A DNA stretch of 64,000 nucleotides from an uncultured Desulfobulbaceae bacterium (GTDB taxonomy: Bacteria > Desulfobacterota > Desulfobulbia > Desulfobulbales > BM004): positions 248,001 through 312,000 of the forward strand of contig CAMYKS010000003.1 in NCBI GenBank assembly GCA_947259115.1. Reading direction: 5' to 3'. The position numbers and the translations under genes were made by a program. Positions within the stretch are counted from its first letter, which is position 1, and each line of letters starts with the position of its first letter. Under the pieces are notes generated by a model, which saw only the letters and a list, made by a program, of their open reading frames with translations, was not told the origin of the DNA and searched no databases. Shown here piece after piece: positions 16,428 through 24,647 of the stretch.

Positions 16428-17279
16428 ATGGATATCGTTTCAATCAGCAGACCAGGTAATGCAGAACCCATTCACGTTGGGGCAGGACAGCCTTTTTTGC
16501 TTCTGGCAGGTCCCTGTGTCCTTGAGTCAGCCGGGATGGCCAGGGAGGTCGCTGCCGCCCTCAAAGAACTTACCGAACGTCTCTCCATTTCTTTTGTCTT
16601 CAAGTCTTCCTTTGACAAGGCCAACCGCACTTCGCTTGATTCCTATCGGGGGCCTGGACTGGAGGAGGGTTTGAGAATACTTGCCGATATCCGCCAGGAC
16701 TATAATGTGCCGGTCATCTCTGACATCCACGAAACGCAGCATGTGGATGCGGTAAGCGAGGTGCTTGATGTGCTGCAGATTCCTGCTTTTCTCTGCCGGC
16801 AAACAGATCTTCTGGTGGCAGCGGCCAGGAGCGGGAAAGCCATTAACCTCAAAAAAGGGCAGTTTGTGTCGCCATGGGATATGGCAAATGCAGTGAACAA
16901 GATAAGGGCTTCCGGCAACAAGAATCTGATGTTATGCGAACGGGGTTTCGCCCTGGGGTATAACAACCTTGTGGTGGATATGCGGGCTTTGCCGGTGATG
17001 CGTTCCCTGGGGTGCCCGGTAATCTTTGATGCTACCCACTCCGTACAACTTCCCGGAGGCGCAGGGGGAAGCTCCGGAGGGCAGAGGGAGTTCATCCCAC
17101 CGCTGGCCAGAGCCGCTGTTGCTGCAGGCCTTGACGGCATGTTCATGGAAGTGCATCCGCAACCGGAAAAGGCGCTATGCGATGGCCCCAATTCCATGCC
17201 CCTTGACCGGGTTGAAGCCCTGTTGAAAACACTCCTGAAGATCCATACCGTTGTCTCGGAAGAACACATTGATATGTAA
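16428..17279 (+). CDS. kdsA: 3-deoxy-8-phosphooctulonate synthase
   Basis: A 283-residue DAHP-synthase-like TIM barrel. Visible motifs are LLAGPCVLES, VFKSSFDKANRTS, VISDIHE, KKGQFVSPWDM, MLCERGFALGYNNLVVDMR, FDATHSVQLPGG and FMEVHPQPEKALCDGPNS. It condenses phosphoenolpyruvate with arabinose-5-phosphate. The Cys in AGPC, where E. coli KdsA has Asn, marks the metal-dependent class. It stands between pyrG and kdsC in the KDO operon. Confidence 0.96.
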   Translation: MDIVSISRPGNAEPIHVGAGQPFLLLAGPCVLESAGMAREVAAALKELTERLSISFVFKSSFDKANRTSLDSYRGPGLEEGLRILADIRQDYNVPVISDIHETQHVDAVSEVLDVLQIPAFLCRQTDLLVAAARSGKAINLKKGQFVSPWDMANAVNKIRASGNKNLMLCERGFALGYNNLVVDMRALPVMRSLGCPVIFDATHSVQLPGGAGGSSGGQREFIPPLARAAVAAGLDGMFMEVHPQPEKALCDGPNSMPLDRVEALLKTLLKIHTVVSEEHIDM

Positions 17280-17316
17280 TTATCACAATAACAATTCCAG
17301 AAGGTGAATTTTAACT

Positions 17317-17964
17317 ATGGCGCAGGATGATACATGTTCAAACGGAAAATCCGCTTATCCGTCGGACTGTGAATTGACCCAGGCATTGCTGGAAAGGGCC
17401 AGGAACAGACAGGAACCCACTGAAAGAGGGTATGTCTGGAAATCCTGTCTAAACAAGGCCAAAGGTTTGAAGCTCTTTTTATTGGATGTTGACGGGGTAT
17501 TAACCGACGGCACCATAACCTATACCCATGAAGGCAATGAGATTAAATCCTTCCACACCCGTGACGGCCTTGGCATAAGACTGCTCATGGAAAGCGGGGT
17601 TGAGGTAGGGCTCATCACCGCCCGTGGATCAGAGGCTGTGAACCGGCGGGTTCAGGACCTGGGTATCAAGTATGTGTTTCAGAAGGTAAAAAACAAACGT
17701 GAGATATTAGACACCCTTCTTAAGGAACTTAAGCTGCAGCCATCTGAAGTAGGATACATGGGCGATGACTGGCTTGACCTGCCAATACTGATACGTGTAG
17801 GTTTTGCCGCCACGGTAGAGGATGCTGTCCCGGAGGTGTTGCAGGTTGCCCATTATGTGACGAAGAGAAAAGGGGGCAGGGGGGCTGTGCGTGAAGTTTG
17901 TGACCTTATTCTGGAAGCCAGGGGTGCGGGCAAGGTGCTGCTTGAAAAATATATGCAGGCCTGA
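17317..17964 (+). CDS. kdsC: 3-deoxy-8-phosphooctulonate phosphatase KdsC
   Basis: A capless HAD phosphatase. After a ~45-residue N-terminal extension come motif I LLDVDGVLTDG, the flap FHTRDGLGIRLL, motif II ITARGSEAV, a lysine in KNKREIL, and motif IV MGDDWLDLPIL, as in KdsC. It hydrolyses KDO-8-phosphate to KDO. At 215 residues it is longer than usual (about 170-190) because of the extension, which starts MAQDDTCSNGKSAYPSDCE and has no recognised function. The ATG is preceded by AGAAGGTG. It is followed 35 bp later by lptC. Confidence 0.93.
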   Translation: MAQDDTCSNGKSAYPSDCELTQALLERARNRQEPTERGYVWKSCLNKAKGLKLFLLDVDGVLTDGTITYTHEGNEIKSFHTRDGLGIRLLMESGVEVGLITARGSEAVNRRVQDLGIKYVFQKVKNKREILDTLLKELKLQPSEVGYMGDDWLDLPILIRVGFAATVEDAVPEVLQVAHYVTKRKGGRGAVREVCDLILEARGAGKVLLEKYMQA

Positions 17965-17999
17965 CCCCAATATCTGTACGAACAAAAGCCCTGTTAACT

Positions 18000-18578
18000 A
18001 TGCTGAAAGACACGAGAAATCTACTGTGGATGGTACCCATCGCAGTGCTCATTACTATGCCGCTATGGAAGCCCCTTGCTGCCGATTTTTTAAGTCCGGA
18101 TTATAGAGGATCAGGCGCATCTGACCCTTCTCTCAAAAGCCCGCGCAGTGCAGGCAGTTCTGAAATGACCGGTGTACAAATTGAGCAGAGCCAAAACGGC
18201 ACAAAAGACTGGCAGTTAACTGCCGGTCGTCTTTACAGCAAAGATGATGAGCCGGACATGCAGCTTGAAGATGTGCAAGCATTGTTTTTCGGCACTACAG
18301 GAGAACATGAAGAAACGCGCATCCGGAGTCAAAAGGCATGGTATAATACGGACAGCAAACAGATAACTCTGCGGGGTGATGTCGTAATCCGGAACAATAA
18401 AGGGTATGAAATGCTGACTGAATCCCTGGAATATCTTGCTGCGGAGAAACAGATCAGAACAACTTCACCAGTCAATATTCAAGGAAGCAATATTAAGGTA
18501 AGCGGCAACCGGTTGCTCTATGATACTGCAACTGGGAACTACAGTCTCGTGGGCCATGTAATGTGCAGGGTTTGGTGA
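18000..18578 (+). CDS. lptC: LPS export protein LptC
   Basis: A 192-residue bitopic protein: an N-terminal TM (about 8-27, LLWMVPIAVLITMPLW) followed by a periplasmic beta-jellyroll with WQLTAGRLYSKDDEPDMQLE, then ITLRGDVVIRNNKGYEMLTE, and VNIQGSNIKVSGNRLLYD. This is the LptC (DUF1239) pattern that links LptBFG to LptA for LPS transport. It follows kdsC as in E. coli, but lptA and lptB, which normally follow, are absent; instead there is a 350-bp non-coding stretch. Confidence 0.85.
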   Translation: MLKDTRNLLWMVPIAVLITMPLWKPLAADFLSPDYRGSGASDPSLKSPRSAGSSEMTGVQIEQSQNGTKDWQLTAGRLYSKDDEPDMQLEDVQALFFGTTGEHEETRIRSQKAWYNTDSKQITLRGDVVIRNNKGYEMLTESLEYLAAEKQIRTTSPVNIQGSNIKVSGNRLLYDTATGNYSLVGHVMCRVW

Positions 18579-18824
18579 ATTTCAGGGGCGGTTTCAACGC
18601 AGGGGGTATTTTGCCGTCAAAACCACATGCCCATTAGGCATGGTAATACCTCAAGCATTGCGAGGCCGAGGATTACAGACATTTCAGCATGGTGCAGACA
18701 GGCGGGTAAGTATACCGTTTTCTTTTCACCTTCATATATCCATCCATTGACTCCAGCAGTCTTCATAAACCCTAATACGACAATTTTTATTTCCAGCCTC
18801 CTCCAGCCTACATTGCAGAACAAC
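18579..18824. other. Intergenic stretch after lptC, no gene supported
   Basis: The 350-bp gap between lptC and the small ORF at 18930 holds no lptA/lptB, no tRNA and no clear terminator. A 69-codon minus-strand frame (18617-18826) has no ribosome-binding site or recognisable family and is not called. Its 3' part contains the operator-like palindrome and promoter listed separately. Confidence 0.5.
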
Positions 18825-18876
18825 ATGAATGTTCATTCATTTTTCTCTTGACAACTTCTGCTCTCTCCTGCATTAT
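18825..18876 (+). promoter_or_regulatory. TetR-type palindromic operator and promoter before a microprotein gene
   Basis: ATGAATG-TT-CATTCAT (18825-18840) is a perfect 7-bp inverted repeat with a 2-bp centre, of the type bound by TetR-family repressors. Eight bases on, TTGACA (18848-18853) and CATTAT (18871-18876) form a promoter with 17-bp spacing. They precede the small ORF at 18930. Regulator identity is inferred from the shape only; no TetR gene is in the window. Confidence 0.55.
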
Positions 18877-18929
18877 GAGTATAAAATCGCGTTCTAACTA
18901 TTTCCAAAAAAACAGAAGGAGGTATGTTG

Positions 18930-19076
18930 ATGCGAGAATCAAATCTGGCATTTAAAGGCTTGCGGTATCATTTTAAGAAGTGTATCTGCGGCGGTATTTG
19001 TGCGGCGCTAAAAGGTGCCTTGAGGCCTATCACAAAGTGGAACAGAAAAAAACGCTTAACAGAAGAAATTATTTAA
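18930..19076 (+). CDS. Microprotein of 48 residues, basic, Cys/Gly motif
   Basis: A strong Shine-Dalgarno (GAAGGAGGT) ends 6 bases before ATG 18930. The product starts MRESNLAFKGLRYHFKKC, continues ICGGICAALKGALRP and ends in a very basic tail TKWNRKKRLTEEII. It has two cysteines in CICGGIC form (three with KKC) and is positively charged, perhaps amphipathic and membrane- or nucleic-acid-associated. I know no family. Its own promoter and palindrome support it as a real regulated gene. Confidence 0.6.
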   Translation: MRESNLAFKGLRYHFKKCICGGICAALKGALRPITKWNRKKRLTEEII

Positions 19077-19248
19077 AAGCTAACATTTAAAACTGTTCAA
19101 AAACTTCCAGCCACCCGACTCTGTCCTTCCGAGCAGCAATTCCTGCGTTCTACAGATGTAAAATAAATGTGAAATGTTTTGTTTGGGACTACCACTATAG
19201 GAGGGCACCCCAAATACCCTGGTTGTTATGTGGAGTGCCCGGTCGGTT

Positions 19249-19791
19249 TTATTGGGGTGGAATTCTTAGATTCTGGCCGACGTAAATTTTATTGGGATCG
19301 GTCAGCATAGGTTTGTTGGCCTCAAAAATAACAGGGTATTTAGAGGCATCACCGTAAAACTGTTTTGCAATCTTTGACAGAGTATCCCCTGATTTAACAG
19401 TATAAAACGTTGACTCCGGCTCTGGAGATACTGTTGATTCCGGCTGGGAAGATACCGTTGATACCGGCACAGGTGTATCGATCACTAACTGGCAATTGAC
19501 CCTGCCGATACCGTGCTGATTACCCGCCACCAGCGCTAACTTTTCGTAAGCCTCCCGGCTTTTCACCTTGCCCTTGAGGATCACTTCCTCACCGTCAACC
19601 ACGACGCTCAAACCTTCCACATTCACTTCGGATTCCTTGATGTTTTCGCTGATACTCTTTGCTCTTAATTCATTGAGTTGTTCAGGGCTGATTTCCTTTG
19701 GTTTGGTAATATCCACTTCATCATGGGTTAAATCCCAGATTTTTCCACCCAACTTACTTCCTGCTGCGGTTACAAAGTCAAATAATCCCAT
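19249..19791 (-). CDS. kbp: BON-LysM protein (Kbp/YgaU-type)
   Basis: A 180-residue protein with an N-terminal amphipathic segment (MGLFDFVTAAGSKLGGKIWD), a BON domain (about 55-112, VEGLSVVVDGEEVILKGKV) and a C-terminal LysM domain (about 131-180, YTVKSGDTLSKIAKQFYGDA, IYVGQNLRIP). The order and MGLF start match E. coli YgaU/Kbp, a cytoplasmic potassium-binding protein. A short direct repeat (PESTVS-PEPEST) sits in the linker. It has no signal peptide, consistent with Kbp. Confidence 0.88.
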   Translation of the reverse strand: MGLFDFVTAAGSKLGGKIWDLTHDEVDITKPKEISPEQLNELRAKSISENIKESEVNVEGLSVVVDGEEVILKGKVKSREAYEKLALVAGNQHGIGRVNCQLVIDTPVPVSTVSSQPESTVSPEPESTFYTVKSGDTLSKIAKQFYGDASKYPVIFEANKPMLTDPNKIYVGQNLRIPPQ

Positions 19792-20127
19792 TTTTCTCTC
19801 CTCGATAGTAGTTAATACGGTTATGTGCCATGCCGGAAAAAAATCAGCAAATTTTTTTCATCTTTTTTGTTCATACCCTTTATATTTAAGCCAAACAATA
19901 ACTTTACCAGCCATCAGCAGCCAATAGTGCCAGAGTTACATTTACACCTGCCGGTTGCGTTTGTTTATCTGTAATTTTAATATATTCAGAAAAATTCATA
20001 ATATCAGTTTTTATATTTTTTTCCATTACAGTTTACCTGTAAAAAACAGAACTCGGTTTCCAGTCATAGATCATTTTCTGCAAAGAGAAATCGGCAGGGG
20101 TTATTGCTGCTGAAAAGCCAAGATGAG
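19792..20127. other. AT-rich intergenic stretch, nothing recognised
   Basis: This 336-bp gap separates kbp (minus; its start is at the left edge) from the end of the amidohydrolase gene (also minus). It contains T-runs and no reading frame with a ribosome-binding site, no RNA gene and no repeat seen elsewhere in the window. It presumably holds the kbp promoter. Confidence 0.5.
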
Positions 20128-20925
20128 TCAAACAGATTCCAAGAGTGCCAAACCGTTTTTTCTTAGAATCAATTCTTCTCTTTCACGTCCAATATCTAAA
20201 GCCTGCAGGTTTGTAAAGGTTTCCTGGGGTCCGGACCAGGGCGAGTCCGTACCGAACAGAATATACTCCTTGGGATGCTTGAGGATTATCCTGCGGGCGG
20301 CCTGTGGATCAAGCTGATCCAGGGTGTAGGAAATATCCATGTAGATATTTCTGCCAGCCAGAAGGTCCTCAACTTCTCCCCATTGCTGCCAGGCCCCGAG
20401 ATGGGTAGTGACCAGCTTGAGTTTCGGAAAGCGCGTCACAACGTTGAGGATCTGCTGCGGATCACAGCGCCTGATTCTGGGAAAGGCAATATCGAAGCCG
20501 GTGTGCATGACAAGAATCAGGCCCAGATCGCTGATTTTTTCATAGGCCGGGTACAGCTTTTTATCATCAAGAAAAAATTGCTGGTAATAGGGGTGCATCT
20601 TGATACCCTTGAACCCTTCTTCCCTGATAGTGCCGATGTGCTCCAATATTTTAGAGTCATTGGGATGAAAGGAAGGAAAGGGATGCAGTCGCTCCGAACG
20701 GATCTGTTTCGACCAGCCGAGGATAGCAGCAAACTGGGAGGGCCGGGTGGCAATGGAACAGATGACGCTTTTTTCCACACCGTCACGGTCCATAAGGTTC
20801 AGCAAAGATTCAACCCTGCCGTCATGCAGGGCCTTGACATCGCCTTCCTCTTCCAGATGAGGAATGGCACTGGCAGCAACCTGGTCCGGAAAGGCATGGG
20901 CGTGAAAATCTATGATTCCCTGCAT
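20128..20925 (-). CDS. Amidohydrolase-family protein
   Basis: About 265 residues from ATG 20925, preceded by AAGGGG. It is a TIM-barrel metal-dependent hydrolase: DFHAHAFP gives the HxH metal motif, then KMHPYYQQF, LVMHTGFD and TTHLGAW (metal histidines), and FGTDSPWSG (catalytic Asp). This fits the amidohydrolase-2 clade, which includes decarboxylases and lactonases; the substrate is unknown. It lies downstream of pyrF on the same strand, with a 122-bp spacer of short CCCCTTGA-like repeats. Confidence 0.8.
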   Translation of the reverse strand: MQGIIDFHAHAFPDQVAASAIPHLEEEGDVKALHDGRVESLLNLMDRDGVEKSVICSIATRPSQFAAILGWSKQIRSERLHPFPSFHPNDSKILEHIGTIREEGFKGIKMHPYYQQFFLDDKKLYPAYEKISDLGLILVMHTGFDIAFPRIRRCDPQQILNVVTRFPKLKLVTTHLGAWQQWGEVEDLLAGRNIYMDISYTLDQLDPQAARRIILKHPKEYILFGTDSPWSGPQETFTNLQALDIGREREELILRKNGLALLESV

Positions 20926-21047
20926 CAATAACCCCTTAGGTTTTTTAAACTTTATAGTTCACCAGTGAGCCGGGTAAAAGAAATCAACTGATATTTAACG
21001 TTGAGAAGTTCCCCTTGACCCCTTGGCCCCTCGACCCCTTGAACCCT

Positions 21048-21761
21048 TTATTCCCCTGCCAAACCCTTTCTGATCTCTTCCTGCAGTGTGGAAATAACGC
21101 CAATGGGATCCTCCGCCTTGGAAATGGGCCGGCCAACCACCAGGTAATCAACGCCGGAGGCCATGGCCTGCCTGGCTGTAGCCACCCGCTGCTGGTCGTC
21201 CTTTTTATCATAGGTGTTGGCACCTGGCCTGATGCCCGGTGTCACGAGCAGCAGCTTATCGCCCAGATCCATGCGTAATCGCGGAGCCTCAAGCCCTGAT
21301 GAAACCACGCCGTCGCAGCCAAGCTCCAGGGCTCTTTTGGCACGAAAATAAACCAGTTCCTCAATGGATTTTGTCATGCCCATGGCCTGCATATCCTCCT
21401 GGCCAAAACTTGTCAGAACTGTGACTGCCAGCAGGGCCAGATCGCCTTTGGCCGCCACAGCAGCCCTGACAATCGGGTCATTGCCGTGGATGGTTGCAAA
21501 GGTGACTCCCCGGTTGTTCAGTTGAGCCACGGCCAGCTTGACAGTTTCGGGAATATCAAAAAATTTGAGATCAACCATGACCTTGTGATCCCGGGCAGCA
21601 AGCCAGTCCACAATTTCAAAGCAGCCGGCCATGAAAAGCTGCAGGCCTACCTTATAGAAATTGATATGCGACTCTGTTTTTTTGACCAGATCTTTGGCCT
21701 GTTCAATGCTTTCTACGTCAAGGGCCAGGATGATACGTTCATTAAGGGGAATTTCTTTCAT
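21048..21761 (-). CDS. pyrF: Orotidine 5'-phosphate decarboxylase
   Basis: The 237-residue product has the OMP decarboxylase signatures IILALDV near the N-terminus, KVGLQLFMAG, the catalytic array in VMVDLKFFDIPETV (DxKxxD), TIHGNDPIV, a segment VTPGIRPG, and VVGRPISKAEDP at the phosphate-binding end. It makes UMP from OMP in pyrimidine biosynthesis. Length and order match bacterial PyrF. No other pyr gene is adjacent; pyrG is at 14.6 kb. Confidence 0.96.
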   Translation of the reverse strand: MKEIPLNERIILALDVESIEQAKDLVKKTESHINFYKVGLQLFMAGCFEIVDWLAARDHKVMVDLKFFDIPETVKLAVAQLNNRGVTFATIHGNDPIVRAAVAAKGDLALLAVTVLTSFGQEDMQAMGMTKSIEELVYFRAKRALELGCDGVVSSGLEAPRLRMDLGDKLLLVTPGIRPGANTYDKKDDQQRVATARQAMASGVDYLVVGRPISKAEDPIGVISTLQEEIRKGLAGE

Positions 21762-21930
21762 GGTTTATGTCACTGTATAGCAGTATATGTTTGGTAATAA
21801 GGGTTCTGCATGTTTATACTATTAAAATAGACCCGATGGTAACGAAAATAAATGTCAATGGCAAGGGTGATGTCAGGATCATTTGCTCCTAAAAAGAGAC
21901 ATTTCTCTTGTCCGGCCTAGGGAGTGATTC

Positions 21931-22863
21931 TTGACAGCCCATAAAAGCAGGTGGTACTATTTGATGACAATGATTGGACCAAGATTTTTACATGCCATAA
22001 TTTTATTGCTGCTGCTGTTTTCTGCATTGCGCGTTTCAGCAACTCCCATTATCGCTTCAGAGGATGAACTGAGGCAAAGTGTGACAGCTCTTGACCGTGC
22101 CCGGCACCGGGCAGTTCATGACCTGGCGGGAAAAAAACAGGGTGCAACCCTGGACGAGAGAGGGCGGCAGGATTACGAAAAGTTTATAATGTATCTTACC
22201 GAGCGAATAGGTGCGTATTGTCATCAGTTGACAATTGAGCACGGCGCGTCCTCAGTAGCCGGACTTCCCTGTCCAAGTGGGAATCAGGCCCTGTTTGAAG
22301 GGCAGGTTGGTTACGAGCCTACCAGCCAGGAACAGGTAGCGGAACTTGAGAAACTACTCGGCGAATCCTTAGGGCAATTTGATGAAGAGCTTTTGCAGGA
22401 AGAAGAGCGGCTTGCCGCACGTCAACCAAAAAGCAGAGAATCCGGTTACGGGCATGGAGGCAGCGGATACAGTGGCGCCGGCGGAACCGATATGGGAACA
22501 GGAGAGACTGCAGGGCAGGGCGCCGGCAGCAGCCAGACCTCCGTTATAGAAGGTATGGCGGGCCAGAGATCGGAGGATGATGGAACCGCTGATGCCCAAA
22601 CCGGTAAAGAGCCGGGTGGATTAGCATCCGGTTCAGGGCAAGGCGCAAGTGGAGGTTCCGGCGAAGGGGCCGGTTCAGCTCCAGGGGCCGGAGAACAACA
22701 GGCCCAGGGGCCCGGTTCTGAGCCCGGTCGGCAGGGGCTTGAAACAGGCTATGACGATATAGTGGCCCGGCAGCTGCGCGAGGCAGCTGAAAAAGAGACC
22801 GATCCTGAACTGAAGAAAAAACTCTGGGAAGAGTACTATAAATACAAAGAGGGAGTTCGCTAG
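21931..22863 (+). CDS. Secreted Gly/Ser/Gln-rich low-complexity protein
   Basis: Up to 310 residues from TTG 21931 (GGGAG upstream); ATG 21964 (MTMIGPRFLHAIILLLLLF) gives a compact signal peptide ending near RVSATP and may be the true start. The mature part has a helical domain with two cysteines, then a ~110-residue Gly/Ser/Gln/Ala-rich linker (GHGGSGYSGAGGTDMGTGE and similar), and a conserved-looking charged tail DDIVARQLREAAEKE. No family is known to me. The last Arg codon and TAG stop lie at the edge of the inverted-repeat element at 22860. It may belong functionally with the envelope cluster downstream. Confidence 0.65.
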   Translation: MTAHKSRWYYLMTMIGPRFLHAIILLLLLFSALRVSATPIIASEDELRQSVTALDRARHRAVHDLAGKKQGATLDERGRQDYEKFIMYLTERIGAYCHQLTIEHGASSVAGLPCPSGNQALFEGQVGYEPTSQEQVAELEKLLGESLGQFDEELLQEEERLAARQPKSRESGYGHGGSGYSGAGGTDMGTGETAGQGAGSSQTSVIEGMAGQRSEDDGTADAQTGKEPGGLASGSGQGASGGSGEGAGSAPGAGEQQAQGPGSEPGRQGLETGYDDIVARQLREAAEKETDPELKKKLWEEYYKYKEGVR

Positions 22864-23123
22864 CCCGAATATTTCATGAACAGTTTTGAAAAATTAGTTT
22901 AAATATTTGTTTTTGTGGTTTAAATTTTATATTTCCAGTGTATTTGTCCGGTTACAGTTTGTACCAGGAGACTGAATAGATTTTTTTCAAAACTGTTCAC
23001 CCTTCGGGCAAGCCGATACATCCGTATAGACTGCAGTGTAAGGCGTTTCGCATACTAAAGTATAGCTCCAACGACTTACACTTTGTCTATCCGGCGTCTC
23101 GACTCGTGAAAAATGCGGACTAG
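22860..23123. mobile_element. Miniature inverted-repeat element A1 (about 264 bp)
   Basis: The left end CTAGCCCGAATATTTCATGA and right end (reverse complement CTAGTCCGCATTTTTCACGA) form terminal inverted repeats. The interior is AT-rich, with a palindrome around GCATACTAAAGTATAGC. An inverted copy of the whole element lies at 40552-40818 and a shorter relative at 58977-59096. There is no coding capacity. The TAG stop of the upstream gene is the TAG of the terminal CTAG. The right end shares CTAG with element B1. With B1 it fills most of the 543-bp gap before the lipoprotein gene. Confidence 0.8.
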
Positions 23124-23285
23124 GAGCCTGTCAGGGAATTATAATCGTAAACAAAAATTGAGGAATTGAGATCAAATTTTCGGGAAATTGATGCGAATAG
23201 CAGCGCTATTTAAAGAAAATTCACGGAAATTTGAGCCGATTCACTCGCTTTTGCAGTAGATCGGTAATTCTCCGACAGGCTCCTA
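23121..23285. mobile_element. Miniature inverted-repeat element B1 (165 bp)
   Basis: TAGGAGCCTGTCAGGGAATTA (21 bases; core AGGAGCCTGTC) at the left pairs with TAATTCTCCGACAGGCTCCT at the right as imperfect terminal inverted repeats of about 20 bp bounded by TA. A 97-bp half of the same element is at 50219-50316, inverted. It has no ORF. It abuts element A1 directly, indicating sequential insertion. Confidence 0.8.
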
Positions 23286-23406
23286 AATCCTGAACCCATG
23301 GCGGAAAATTGTTTAAAGCAGCTATACATCCGACAACGCATGGATTCAGGAAAACAATAGAAAACTCCATCCTGGATAGGGAACAAACCTTGGCAGGAGT
23401 TGGTTT

Positions 23407-24639
23407 ATGCGTTTCTTGACATTGTTATCACTTCTATTCCTTGTAACCGGTCTGCTTGGCGGCTGCACAACCCTGCCGGGCAAACAGGTGGACGATCAGG
23501 TTACGCCGCTCATGGCCCCGCAGGAATTTGACGACCATGAACTTCTTAATGTTTCCATCAAGGTCTTTGATCCCGGCGAGCTTCCTGAAAACATTGACGA
23601 ACGGCATGGCCTGACGCCTGAAATCAGAGAGGCGGAAGCTCGTTTCATACCCGTTCATCTTAAATATTCAATGCAGCGCACGGGTTACTGGGGAACGGTG
23701 CGCATCGTTCCCGATGATGACAAGGGCTCCGAAGTCCTGGTGCGGGGAAAAATTGAACATTCGGACGGTGAAAGCTTGGTGCTGACCATTGAAGCACTGG
23801 ACAGCCGTAACGTTCTCTGGTTCAGGAAGACCTATGCTGAAACAGCCCTGATGAATGAGCATTTTACCAATGAACCGGAAAAAGAGGACACCTTCCAGGA
23901 CCTGTTTAATACCATCGCCAATGATCTGGCTGCATATCGTAACAGTCTGGACTCTGCCGGGATACTAAAGATCCAGAGGGTAGCCGAGTTGCGCTACGGT
24001 CAGGATATGGCCCCTGATGTATATGGGCAATACCTTTCCTATGACGAAAATAATCAGCTGCATATTGTTCATCTGCCTGCCGCCAGTGATCCTATGATGG
24101 CGCGGGTCCGTAGTGTCCGGTCCCGGGATGATATGCTGATTGACGCAATTAACGGGTATTATGAAGCATATTATCTGGACCTCTGGGAACCGTATTCCAA
24201 CTGGCGGAAATTTCGCAGTGAAGAGGTCGCAACCATGCGGGAGATTGAACGGGAAGCTCTCAGGCGGAAGATAATCGGCGTGGCAGCCATTGTCGGTGCC
24301 ATAGCAATTGGCTCCAGTTCAGATAACAGCTCAGCGGCCAGCCAAACGGTGCAGCAGGTGATGGTCGCAGGCGGTGCGTATTCAATATATACCGGCATGC
24401 AAAAGAGCAAGGAGGTCACCATTAACAAAGAGGTTATAGAGGAGTTGGGGGTCTCCTTTTCTTCCGAGGCCGAACCGTTGGTAGTTGAAGTGGAGGGCGA
24501 GACAATCCGACTTACTGGTACTGCGGAGGAAAAATATGCCAAGTGGAGGCAGATCCTCAAGCAGATATATGCCAGGGAAACCGGGCTGCTGGCAGAGGAA
24601 GCCCTCCCTGAGCAGCCAATTGACAGTAGTAAACCCTAA
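23407..24639 (+). CDS. Outer-membrane-type lipoprotein of the ExbB/VWA envelope cluster
   Basis: A 410-residue lipoprotein: signal peptide MRFLTLLSLLFLVTGLLGGC with the lipobox Cys at 20 and Thr at +2 (no inner-membrane retention Asp). The body has a beta-rich region (about 80-150, RGKIEHSDGESLVLTIEAL), a mixed region, and a helical segment (about 275-330) containing a hydrophobic Gly/Ala-rich stretch IIGVAAIVGAIAIGSSS that may touch a membrane. I recognise no named family. It is the first gene of a tight unit: 8 bp to the TPR gene, which then overlaps the next. Probably the outer-membrane partner of the complex. Confidence 0.75.
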   Translation: MRFLTLLSLLFLVTGLLGGCTTLPGKQVDDQVTPLMAPQEFDDHELLNVSIKVFDPGELPENIDERHGLTPEIREAEARFIPVHLKYSMQRTGYWGTVRIVPDDDKGSEVLVRGKIEHSDGESLVLTIEALDSRNVLWFRKTYAETALMNEHFTNEPEKEDTFQDLFNTIANDLAAYRNSLDSAGILKIQRVAELRYGQDMAPDVYGQYLSYDENNQLHIVHLPAASDPMMARVRSVRSRDDMLIDAINGYYEAYYLDLWEPYSNWRKFRSEEVATMREIEREALRRKIIGVAAIVGAIAIGSSSDNSSAASQTVQQVMVAGGAYSIYTGMQKSKEVTINKEVIEELGVSFSSEAEPLVVEVEGETIRLTGTAEEKYAKWRQILKQIYARETGLLAEEALPEQPIDSSKP

Positions 24640-24647
24640 GCCCCGGT

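Noticed and set aside
18617-18826. 69-codon minus-strand ORF
   Set aside because: No ribosome-binding site, no recognisable domain, and it overlaps the operator-like palindrome.
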